DNA from: an uncultured Erysipelotrichaceae bacterium
Lineage (GTDB): Bacteria > Bacillota_I > Bacilli_A > Erysipelotrichales > Coprobacillaceae
Assembly: GCA_900538465.1 (NCBI GenBank)
Contig: UPXV01000044.1
Span: 1 to 16,623, forward strand
Direction of reading: 5' to 3'
Length of the DNA stretch: 16,623 bases
Program-made: the position numbers and the translations under genes
Part shown: in pieces, positions 7,665 through 13,373 of the stretch
How positions within the stretch are numbered: the first letter of the stretch is position 1
How the letters are laid out: the number at the start of each line of letters is the position of its first letter
Notes under the pieces: generated by a model
The model's database searches: none
What the model saw: the letters and a program-made list of their open reading frames with translations, nothing else
Told to the model about the DNA's origin: nothing

Positions 7665-8475
7665 TGACTTTCATTTCCTTTTTTCCACATGATTCTAAGA
7701 TAATCGGTTGTCTTTCTTCTTCCTCTTGTATTTCAATACCAAGTTCTCTAATCCATTCATAACCTTCTTTATCAATTCTTTCAACCAATTCATATCCACC
7801 ACTCACGACAATTTGTCCATTGACTAAAACATGAACATGTGTTGGTTTTACAAGTTCAAATAATCTTTCATAATGAGATACCATTACACAAGCAAAATCA
7901 TCACTACGCATAGAATTAATGGCTTCCCCAACGACTCTTAATGCATCAACATCTAAACCAGAATCAATTTCATCTAATAATGCAAATTGTGGCTGTAATA
8001 ATTTCATTTGTAAAATTTCATTACGTTTCTTTTCTCCACCAGAAAAACCTTCATTTAAATAACGATGAGCTAAGTTTTCATCCATATGTAATTCTTCAAT
8101 GTTTTTATCCAATGTACGTATAAATTTAAATAATGAAATTGGTTTTTCTAAACGTGCATTCATTGCAGCCTTTAAAAAATCCGAATTTGTAACACCTGGA
8201 ATTTCTTGTGGATATTGCATACCTAAAAATAAACCAGCACGTGAACGTTCATCAACACTCATTGATAAAACATCTTGATCATTTAATAAAATTTGACCAC
8301 TTGTGACTGTATATTTAGGATGACCCATAATGGCAGAAAGTAATGTTGATTTTCCGTTTCCATTCGGACCCATAATCGCATGGATTTCTCCTGTATTGAT
8401 TGTTAAATCAATCCCTTTTAAAATTTCTTTTTCTTTGACTTTAACATGTAAATCTTTAATCTTTAAAGTTGACAT
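7657..8475 (-). CDS. sufC: Fe-S cluster assembly ATPase SufC
   Basis: Cytoplasmic ABC-type ATPase that drives conformational change in SufBC(2)D. All nucleotide-binding motifs are in order: Walker A GPNGNGKST (36-44), Q-loop glutamine Q87, signature FSGGEKKR (144-151), Walker B FALLDEID (164-171), and H-loop H201. The 272-residue length includes a C-terminal tail of about 20 residues rich in glutamate and lysine that most SufC lack. The ribosome binding site AAAGGGG lies a few bases before the ATG. It is the first gene of the suf operon. Confidence 0.97.
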   Translation of the reverse strand: MSTLKIKDLHVKVKEKEILKGIDLTINTGEIHAIMGPNGNGKSTLLSAIMGHPKYTVTSGQILLNDQDVLSMSVDERSRAGLFLGMQYPQEIPGVTNSDFLKAAMNARLEKPISLFKFIRTLDKNIEELHMDENLAHRYLNEGFSGGEKKRNEILQMKLLQPQFALLDEIDSGLDVDALRVVGEAINSMRSDDFACVMVSHYERLFELVKPTHVHVLVNGQIVVSGGYELVERIDKEGYEWIRELGIEIQEEEERQPIILESCGKKEMKVNE

Positions 8476-8499
8476 AAAATACGCCCCTTTCGAACATAT

Positions 8500-8528
8500 A
8501 TTTTACGAAAAAATGCTTGTTATGACAA
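8500..8528 (-). promoter_or_regulatory. Candidate proximal sigmaA promoter of the suf operon
   Basis: On the minus strand TTGTCA (8523-8528) and TAAAAT (8500-8505) are separated by exactly 17 nt, each one mismatch from consensus. Its -35 lies within the palindrome at 8514-8531. The predicted start would leave a leader of about 18 nt to sufC. It competes with the distal candidate as the real promoter. Confidence 0.4.
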
Positions 8529-8531
8529 GCA
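8508..8531 (-). promoter_or_regulatory. Palindrome plus T run in the suf control region (attenuator or operator)
   Basis: The minus strand reads TGCTTGT-CATA-ACAAGCA, a perfect 7-bp inverted repeat, directly followed by six T. If transcription starts at the distal promoter (8548-8574), this would be a small intrinsic terminator in the leader. If it starts at the proximal promoter, the palindrome covers the -35 and would be a typical repressor site. The sequence cannot decide between these. Confidence 0.5.
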
Positions 8532-8547
8532 ATACGATAATAATTTT

Positions 8548-8574
8548 ATTATAGCCCAGATAGCTTCTTTTCAA
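8548..8574 (-). promoter_or_regulatory. Candidate distal sigmaA promoter of the suf operon
   Basis: A perfect -10 TATAAT (8548-8553) on the minus strand is preceded by TTGAAA (8569-8574) at a short 15-nt spacing. A second inverted repeat, ATAATA-N4-TATTAT, overlaps this -10 and extends downstream; it resembles Fur/PerR-type AT-rich boxes only loosely. Confidence 0.45.
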
Positions 8575-8588
8575 ATCAATAAAACATG

Positions 8589-8618
8589 AAAAAAACTGCA
8601 TAGATTTCTCTACGCAGT
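8589..8618 (-). terminator. Intrinsic terminator of the micropeptide operon
   Basis: The minus strand has a 10-bp stem ACTGCGTAGA / TCTATGCAGT (one G-T pair) with a GAAA tetraloop, followed by seven T. It lies 7 nt after the stop codon of the downstream micropeptide gene and isolates it from the suf promoter. Confidence 0.85.
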
Positions 8619-8625
8619 CACCTTT

Positions 8626-8703
8626 TTAACAAATACCACAAATGATAACCAACAAGATAAATAATACAAGAATTAAAGTAAAAGATCCTTGATGTGCTAA
8701 CAT
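8626..8703 (-). CDS. YjcZ-like hydrophobic micropeptide (25 aa), second gene of the pair
   Basis: A 25-residue open frame, mostly one membrane segment: FTLILVLFILLVII at residues 8-21, ending in the cysteine-containing CGIC. The run VLFILLVII is the hallmark of YjcZ-family sporulation micropeptides of Bacilli, which have a glycine-rich head and a single hydrophobic helix. Evidence that it is real: a strong ribosome binding site (AGGGGAGGG) about 7 nt before the ATG, a paralogue directly upstream, and a terminator 7 nt downstream. It lies 18 nt after the first gene, so the two are probably one transcript. Function in this family is poorly known; localisation to the spore or membrane is inferred from the family. 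Confidence 0.75.
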   Translation of the reverse strand: MLAHQGSFTLILVLFILLVIICGIC

Positions 8704-8721
8704 AGAATATCCCTCCCCTTT

Positions 8722-8808
8722 TTACATAATACAACAACAAAATATAATTAATAAGATAAATAAAACCAATGTTGTCTCAATATGACAACCACTACATTTC
8801 TTATCCAT
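8722..8808 (-). CDS. YjcZ-like cysteine-rich micropeptide (28 aa), first gene of the pair
   Basis: A 28-residue open frame with a short charged head containing CSGCH (C5, C8, H9), then TTLVLFILLIIF as a single membrane helix, then three consecutive cysteines (24-26) near the end. The LVLFILLII core matches the paralogue downstream and the YjcZ family. A textbook AGGAGG ribosome binding site lies 7 nt before the ATG, which argues strongly for translation. Typical YjcZ peptides have a glycine/tyrosine head and lack this cysteine pattern. The CxxCH string is the covalent haem-binding pattern, but in so short a peptide without an export signal it may be chance or a metal site. Confidence 0.75.
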   Translation of the reverse strand: MDKKCSGCHIETTLVLFILLIIFCCCIM

Positions 8809-8833
8809 GAGCTTCCTCCTTCTATGCACAATA

Positions 8834-8842
8834 TATAATATG
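8834..8842 (-). promoter_or_regulatory. Possible sigmaK-like -10 element of the micropeptide operon
   Basis: CATATTATA on the minus strand fits the Bacillus sigmaK -10 pattern CATANNNTA and lies 26 nt before the first micropeptide start. No AC-type -35 is found at the usual 16-17 nt spacing, so the call rests on one element and on the sporulation flavour of the genes. Confidence 0.25.
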
Positions 8843-8881
8843 GTAAAATGTCAGTAAATTTTGTGTTATGGCCTACAAAAG

Positions 8882-8909
8882 TTGAAAAAAAATTGATATC
8901 GTGTATAAT
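8882..8909 (+). promoter_or_regulatory. SigmaA promoter of the PrsA-like lipoprotein pair
   Basis: TTGAAA (8882-8887) and a perfect TATAAT (8904-8909) are separated by 16 nt. The start codon follows 27 nt later with AAGGAGG (8925-8931) as ribosome binding site. The promoter is divergent from the micropeptide operon. Confidence 0.75.
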
Positions 8910-8936
8910 TATATTGTTTAAATCAAGGAGGTTTAT

Positions 8937-9908
8937 ATGAAACAAAAACGACTTATGGGACTCGCCTTAGCAAGTATGCTTGTTTTGAGTGGTTGTTCTT
9001 CTACAACTAAGGATAAGGGAAAAGATGTAGTGGCATCAATCAATGGTCAAAATATTTTGGCTGATGATGTATACAAAAATCTATCAGAAAGTCTTTTAGG
9101 AAAGAATGCTTTATTTTCTTATGTACTTGATGAATTAATTAAAGCCAATTTTCCAGTCACTTCTGATATGAAAGAAAATGCCGATGAACTTGTTAATAAT
9201 ATTGAAACCAATTATAAGAATAGCTATGGTGATGAAGCCGATACAAAATTAGAAGAAGCTTTAGCATCTAGTGGCTATAAAGATATGGATGCTTATAGAG
9301 AATCATTAATTCAATCTTTACAATATTCTGAATTCATTAAAAAATATGTAAAAGCAAACTTTGATGAAGTTTTTGAAGATTATTACAAACAAGAATCACC
9401 ACGTTATATCAGTTTAATTAAGGTCGCTATGGCTGATCCTGCTAATCCTACTGATGAAGAAAAAGAAAAATTAGAAGAAGTGAAATCACTTTTAAAAACA
9501 GATAAGAATTTTGCAGATATTGCATCAGAATATTCTGATGATGATACCAAAACAGCAAAAGGAAATTTAGGGATTGTTGATTCAACATCTGAATTATCTA
9601 ACACTTATGGAAATGAAGTACAAACTGCTGCCCTATCTTTAAAACAAGGAAGTGTTTCTGATCCAATTAAAGGAACAGATGGTTATTATTTCTTATATTG
9701 TTCTAGTCAAGATAAAGAAGCAATCAAAAAAGAATTAAAGACAATTGATGTGGATTCTCCTTTATTGGTTTATGATGATTATATGGTTTATTTGGTTTTT
9801 AACACATACGAGTTAAAATATGATGATGAAAACATTGAAAAAGCAATCAAAGAGATTGTTAAGGAATCATTAGATAAAAGAAATGAAGCAAGAGGAGGGA
9901 AATCATAA
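8937..9908 (+). CDS. PrsA/SurA-like lipoprotein with parvulin domain
   Basis: Surface-anchored foldase-type lipoprotein. The signal peptide MKQKRLMGLALASMLVLSGC ends in a lipobox (LSGC) with the lipidated C20. Residues 30-150 form a helical SurA/trigger-factor-like chaperone arm. Residues about 156-258 are a parvulin (PpiC) fold with DKNFADIASEYSDD (189-202), KGNLGIV (208-214), ALSLKQGSVSDPI (232-244) and GYYFLY. The histidine of the usual HILV strand is absent (the strand reads ISLIKV), so isomerase activity may be weak or lost. In PrsA proteins the chaperone part assists folding of secreted proteins outside the membrane. The gene has its own sigmaA promoter and an AAGGAGG site, and is coupled to a paralogue by a 1-nt stop/start overlap. 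Confidence 0.88.
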   Translation: MKQKRLMGLALASMLVLSGCSSTTKDKGKDVVASINGQNILADDVYKNLSESLLGKNALFSYVLDELIKANFPVTSDMKENADELVNNIETNYKNSYGDEADTKLEEALASSGYKDMDAYRESLIQSLQYSEFIKKYVKANFDEVFEDYYKQESPRYISLIKVAMADPANPTDEEKEKLEEVKSLLKTDKNFADIASEYSDDDTKTAKGNLGIVDSTSELSNTYGNEVQTAALSLKQGSVSDPIKGTDGYYFLYCSSQDKEAIKKELKTIDVDSPLLVYDDYMVYLVFNTYELKYDDENIEKAIKEIVKESLDKRNEARGGKS

Positions 9909-10765
9909 TGAAAAAATTACTGATGCTTCTTCTATGTGGCGGTTTATTAGTTGCATGTTCACAAAGTGCATATAATGTAAAAGTAAGTGATAGTGATAAG
10001 ACTTTAATTAGTGGTAGTGAAGTAAAAATCACAAAACAAGATTATTTTGAAAAATTATTAGATCAATTAGGTGGGCAAGAGGTTGTCAATGAAGCCATTA
10101 ACAAGATTGCCGAAAAAGAATTGACAGATAAAGATGCCTATAATAAGTTACTTAAGGAAACTGAAGAAACTTATGCCAAATATAGTGGTGGTGATTTAGA
10201 AAAATATGCTAAAAATTTAGGATATAAATCTAAAGATGAATATATTAATCAAGAATTATCTTTAACAGTGAAAAAAGAATTATTAATTAAAAAGTATATC
10301 CAAGAAAATCTTGAAAGTATCATTAAAGATTATCAAATTGTGAGTTTTAAAAAGATTACTTGTGCAAAAGAATCTGAAGCCTTAGCGATTATTAAAGAAG
10401 CAACTTCTTTAGAAGCTTTTGATAAAAAATTAAAAGCGGCTGGAAGTCAAGGTGAAGATGCTGGAATTGTAACAAAGAATTCTACACTTGATCAAAATTT
10501 AAAAACCAAACTTGAAAAATTATCTGCAATTAATAAAGATGGTGTTTATAATGAAGCAATTAAATTAAGTGATGATCAATATGCAGTTTTATATATTTAT
10601 AATACTGATCATAAGAATACTGATGAACTTGTCACAAAGTTGAAAAGTGATGAAAAAATTCAAGATGATGTGATTGGACATTATTTAAAAAAGTATAACT
10701 TTACTGTTGAAGATAACAAAATCAAAGAATCTGTTAAAAAAATCTCAGGTAATTATATTGAATAA
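9908..10765 (+). CDS. PrsA/SurA-like lipoprotein, paralogue with degenerate parvulin domain
   Basis: A second lipoprotein of 285 residues directly behind the first; its ATG shares one base with the TAA stop of the previous gene, and GAGGAGGG precedes it, so translation is coupled. The signal peptide ends in the lipobox LVAC with C17. The layout copies its neighbour: a chaperone-like helical region (about 40-140, with LGYKSKDEYINQEL matching the neighbour's SGYKDMDAYRESL) and a C-terminal region of parvulin size (about 145-240). The parvulin landmarks are eroded: no HILV histidine, and the G-x-LG turn reads EDAGIV. It is most likely a non-catalytic chaperone arising by tandem duplication. A terminator overlaps its stop codon. 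Confidence 0.82.
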   Translation: MKKLLMLLLCGGLLVACSQSAYNVKVSDSDKTLISGSEVKITKQDYFEKLLDQLGGQEVVNEAINKIAEKELTDKDAYNKLLKETEETYAKYSGGDLEKYAKNLGYKSKDEYINQELSLTVKKELLIKKYIQENLESIIKDYQIVSFKKITCAKESEALAIIKEATSLEAFDKKLKAAGSQGEDAGIVTKNSTLDQNLKTKLEKLSAINKDGVYNEAIKLSDDQYAVLYIYNTDHKNTDELVTKLKSDEKIQDDVIGHYLKKYNFTVEDNKIKESVKKISGNYIE

Positions 10766-10786
10766 GGGTTTCCCTTATTCTTTTTT
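10761..10786 (+). terminator. Intrinsic terminator of the lipoprotein pair
   Basis: An 8-bp perfect stem AATAAGGG / CCCTTATT (10761-10768 with 10772-10779), a TTT loop, then C and six T. The TAA stop codon of the second lipoprotein (10763-10765) is inside the left arm of the stem. Confidence 0.85.
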
Positions 10787-10807
10787 ATAGATATTTATGA
10801 ATCAATT

Positions 10808-10816
10808 TGTTATAAT
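10808..10816 (+). promoter_or_regulatory. Extended -10 promoter of the HIT gene
   Basis: TGTTATAAT gives a perfect TATAAT with the TGn extension. No convincing -35 is seen 17 nt upstream, as expected for extended -10 promoters. It lies about 40 nt before the HIT start. Confidence 0.6.
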
Positions 10817-10856
10817 TGAAACGAGTAGAAAAGACAAACGTAATGGAGGTTAAATG

Positions 10857-11261
10857 ATGGATAATTGTATTTTTTGTAAAATCGCACAACATGAAATTCC
10901 AGGTAAAATTATTTATGAAGATGAGCAATGTATGGCCTTTTTAGATTTAAGTCAAGCAACCAATGGACATACCTTAGTGATTCCTAAAAAACATTTTGCA
11001 AATGTATTAGAAGTTGATGAAGACACTTTGGCACATATGATGAAAGTTGTTCAAAAAGTTGCTAAAGAGATTGAAAAAAAGATGAATGCTAAAGGATTTA
11101 ATATCATAACAAATATGAATGAAATAGCTGGACAAAGTGTTCATCATTTCCATATTCATATTATTCCTCGTTATCAAGAAGATGAAGGCTTTAAAGCAAT
11201 TTATACTGATCGTAGTGACCAAGTTGATTTAGATGCAATTTATAAACAAATCATGGATTAA
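10857..11261 (+). CDS. hit: HIT family nucleotide hydrolase (Hit/HinT-like)
   Basis: Small cytoplasmic histidine-triad protein of the HinT/Fhit superfamily, which hydrolyse nucleoside phosphoramidates or similar adenylated compounds. The triad is explicit: H97-F-H99-I-H101 followed by IIPR. The N-terminal CIFC pair (C4, C7) is the zinc-binding half typical of bacterial Hit proteins, and NGHTLVIPKKH (36-46) is the conserved nucleotide-binding strand. Two adjacent ATGs occur; the second (10857) is preferred because GGAGG (10845-10849) is 7 nt before it and only 4 nt before the first, and family members commonly begin one or two residues before the CIFC motif. It is a single-gene transcript between its own promoter and terminator. 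Confidence 0.93.
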   Translation: MDNCIFCKIAQHEIPGKIIYEDEQCMAFLDLSQATNGHTLVIPKKHFANVLEVDEDTLAHMMKVVQKVAKEIEKKMNAKGFNIITNMNEIAGQSVHHFHIHIIPRYQEDEGFKAIYTDRSDQVDLDAIYKQIMD

Positions 11262-11267
11262 AGCGAT

Positions 11268-11302
11268 AAAGCAAGAGTCAGAATATTCACTCTTGCTTTT
11301 TA
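11268..11302 (+). terminator. Intrinsic terminator of the HIT gene
   Basis: An 11-bp stem AAAGCAAGAGT / ACTCTTGCTTT with a 10-nt loop that itself contains the palindrome GAATATTC, followed by a T-rich tract (TTTTATAATTTTTTATTT). It begins 7 nt after the stop codon. Confidence 0.85.
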
Positions 11303-11326
11303 TAATTTTTTATTTCTTTTCACATA

Positions 11327-11335
11327 TGTTATAAT
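11327..11335 (+). promoter_or_regulatory. Extended -10 promoter of the plus-strand glycosyltransferase
   Basis: TGTTATAAT, the same extended -10 as in front of the HIT gene, lies 21 nt before the start codon. AAAAGGAG at about 11343-11350 is the ribosome binding site. The -35 region is T-rich and has no clear hexamer. Confidence 0.55.
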
Positions 11336-11356
11336 AACAAAAAAAAGGAGACGACT

Positions 11357-12382
11357 ATGAAAAAAATAAGAATCAATATGTTATCAAATGCGGATAAAGT
11401 TGATGGTCAAGGTGTTGGAAGTGCATATCTTGAACAAGTTTCCCTTATCCGTGATGAGTTAAGTGAATATTTTGATGTTGTCATTAATGATTCAAAAAGT
11501 GCTGATATTATCCATTGTCATACGATTTTACCTGAATATTTGATAAAAATGAAAAGAAACAAAGGAAAGAATGTTGCTTATGTTCATTTTCTTCCTGATA
11601 CATTAGATGGAAGTATTAGTTTACCAAAATCCGCTTTGAAAGTTTTTAAAAAATATGTAACTTATTTTTATAATACAGCTGATTATTTAATTGTTGTCAA
11701 TCCTATTTTTATTGATGATTTGGTACGTTTTGGGATTGCAAGAGAAAAAATTAAATATATTCCTAATTATGTTTCTAAAGAAACATTTTATCAACAAACA
11801 CCTTTAAAAATTCAAGAAACACGTCAAAAATATCATATTGATAAAAATGCATTTGTTGTTTTAGGAGTAGGACAAGTCCAAACACGTAAAGGTGTAAAAG
11901 ATTTTATTGAAGTGGCACAAAAGCTTCCTGACATGACTTTTGTTTGGGCTGGTGGTTTTTCTTTTGGAAAGATTACTGATGGCTATGATGAATTAAAAGA
12001 CATTTATAATCATCCACCTCAAAATGTACAATTTATTGGAATTGTTCCTAGAGAAGAAATGAATGATATTTATAATATTGCAAATGTTTTGTTTATGCCT
12101 TCTTATAATGAATTATTTCCAATGGCTATCTTAGAAGCTATTAATAGTCAAAAACCTTTGTTACTGAGAGATTTAGACTTATATAAAGATATTTTGTTTG
12201 AAAAATATTTAGCAAAGGATAATAATGATGATTTTGCAAAACAGCTTCAATTATTAAAAGATGATCCTCAGTTATATCAAAAATACACTCAATATTCTCA
12301 TGAAATCAGTGAATATTATACAAAAGATAATGTTAAAGCTTTATGGAAAGAATTTTATATGAGTATTTTAGATGAAGTATAG
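11357..12382 (+). CDS. GT4 glycosyltransferase, CpoA/LafB-like (second sugar of glycolipid anchor)
   Basis: A GT-B fold, retaining GT4 enzyme of 341 residues with no membrane segment; such enzymes sit on the inner face of the membrane. The N-terminus (INMLSNADKVDGQGVGSAYLE, residues 6-26), YVHFLPDTLDGSI (75-87) and FVWAGGFSFGKITDGY (195-210) recall the CpoA/LafB group of Firmicutes. That group adds a second hexose to monoglucosyl-diacylglycerol to make the lipoteichoic acid anchor. The donor-binding part shows VGQVQTRKG (171-179) and the E-x7-E pair E252/E260 in NELFPMAILE. The presence of a diacylglycerol glucosyltransferase-like gene on the other side of the shared terminator supports this role. 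The exact sugar (glucose or galactose) cannot be read from sequence. Confidence 0.85.
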   Translation: MKKIRINMLSNADKVDGQGVGSAYLEQVSLIRDELSEYFDVVINDSKSADIIHCHTILPEYLIKMKRNKGKNVAYVHFLPDTLDGSISLPKSALKVFKKYVTYFYNTADYLIVVNPIFIDDLVRFGIAREKIKYIPNYVSKETFYQQTPLKIQETRQKYHIDKNAFVVLGVGQVQTRKGVKDFIEVAQKLPDMTFVWAGGFSFGKITDGYDELKDIYNHPPQNVQFIGIVPREEMNDIYNIANVLFMPSYNELFPMAILEAINSQKPLLLRDLDLYKDILFEKYLAKDNNDDFAKQLQLLKDDPQLYQKYTQYSHEISEYYTKDNVKALWKEFYMSILDEV

Positions 12383-12387
12383 CATTT

Positions 12388-12427
12388 AAAAATAGAGATA
12401 AGTCGCATGACTCATCTCTATTTTTTT
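12388..12427. terminator. Bidirectional terminator between convergent genes
   Basis: AAAAATAGAGAT / ATCTCTATTTTT form a 12-bp stem that continues after one A-C mismatch with AGTC / GACT around a GCAT loop. A-rich and T-rich flanks supply T tracts for both directions. It serves the glycosyltransferase at 11357-12382 and yhaM from the other side, whose TAA stop (12426-12428) overlaps the T tract. Confidence 0.88.
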
Positions 12428-13373
12428 ATTCGTACATTTTTGGTTTATAAATCATTCTGTTTTCTAAAGCAAAAACACGTTTTGAATATTCACCAGGTTC
12501 CACTTGTTCCAAAGCTTTGTCAAACATATTAATACGAGCATCAATATTATCAATCAAATAAACAACTTCAGCTTCTCTTATTTGTGGTAAAACAGGTGAA
12601 CCATATTCATTTTTCCCATGATGAGATAAAACCATATGTTGAAGTAAAATCACTTCTTCTCCTTCAATATTTAACTCATGAGCAGCCTCATAAATCATGG
12701 CTTGAGCAATAGAAATATGTCCCAGCAATTTTCCTTCGGTTGTATAAGTGGGAACAACAGGACCACTTAATTCGACTGTTTTTCCTAAATCATGTAAAAG
12801 AATACCAGCGTAAATTAAATCGGCATTTAAGTCATGATAAATATTAAGTAAAGCATCTGCAACTTTCAACATTGATAAAGTATGATAAGCTAATCCAGAT
12901 ACAAACTCATGATGATTTCTTGAGGCAGCTGGATAAACTTTCATCTTTTCCATATGTTTTTCAAATAAATGTTTTGTCAAAGTATATATCTTCATATTAG
13001 AAATACGTTTCACGTATCCCATCATCTCTTCTATCATTTGATCTGGATCAAGGGGTGCTTTAGATAAGAATTGAATTTGTTGTGATTCTTGATAAGAGAC
13101 ATTATCAATGCTGACAACTTTCATTTGACGATCATCGCTATATTTGATAATATCGCCTTTTCCTCTCACGACTGCTCCAACTGTTAAGGTTTTGATATTT
13201 TCATCAGTTGCATTCCAAAGTTTGGCATCAATAGAACCTGTCTCATCTTGAAAGACAATACTTAAATAATTGCTTTTATTGGCACCATTTGTTTTTCCTG
13301 TTGTGACATGTGATATCATTGCACTAAATTCAACATTATCGTCGCCACATTTCATATTCTTGATTTTAATCAT
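12426..13373 (-). CDS. yhaM: 3'-5' exoribonuclease YhaM
   Basis: Cytoplasmic 3'-to-5' exoribonuclease of gram-positive bacteria that trims RNA ends; Bacillus YhaM also acts on single-stranded DNA. Domain order is an N-terminal OB fold (about 10-100, with IVFQDETGSIDAKLW) and a C-terminal HD phosphohydrolase domain. The metal-binding pattern is clear: NHHEFVSGLAYH, LLHDLGK, LLGHISIAQ and LSHHGK, and the C-terminal ERVFALENR-type ending (KRVFALENRMIYKP) is nearly diagnostic. The ATG at 13373 gives 315 residues, the family length, and follows GGGAGGA by 6 nt. An ATG at 13394 would add seven residues without a ribosome binding site. The gene overlaps the end of the GT-RecX gene by 8 nt, so its translation is probably coupled to that gene. 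Confidence 0.95.
   Translation of the reverse strand: MIKIKNMKCGDDNVEFSAMISHVTTGKTNGANKSNYLSIVFQDETGSIDAKLWNATDENIKTLTVGAVVRGKGDIIKYSDDRQMKVVSIDNVSYQESQQIQFLSKAPLDPDQMIEEMMGYVKRISNMKIYTLTKHLFEKHMEKMKVYPAASRNHHEFVSGLAYHTLSMLKVADALLNIYHDLNADLIYAGILLHDLGKTVELSGPVVPTYTTEGKLLGHISIAQAMIYEAAHELNIEGEEVILLQHMVLSHHGKNEYGSPVLPQIREAEVVYLIDNIDARINMFDKALEQVEPGEYSKRVFALENRMIYKPKMYE

Noticed and set aside
7053..8554. Several 60-75 codon plus-strand open frames opposite sufD and sufC
   Set aside because: They are antisense to strongly conserved suf genes, have no ribosome binding sites, and show no recognisable protein features.
8476..8590. Riboswitch or T-box in the suf leader
   Set aside because: The leader is at most about 65 nt and shows only one short palindrome; no conserved riboswitch or T-box core could be recognised.
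8722..8808. CSGCH read as a c-type haem attachment site
   Set aside because: A five-residue match in a 28-residue peptide with no export signal is not enough; kept only as a remark on cysteine pattern.
8748..8945. 65-codon minus-strand open frame overlapping the micropeptide promoter region
   Set aside because: No ribosome binding site, covers the divergent promoter, and lies out of frame with the well-supported micropeptide gene at 8722-8808.
11007..11222. 71-codon minus-strand open frame opposite the HIT gene
   Set aside because: Mirrors the HIT coding sequence; no start signals.
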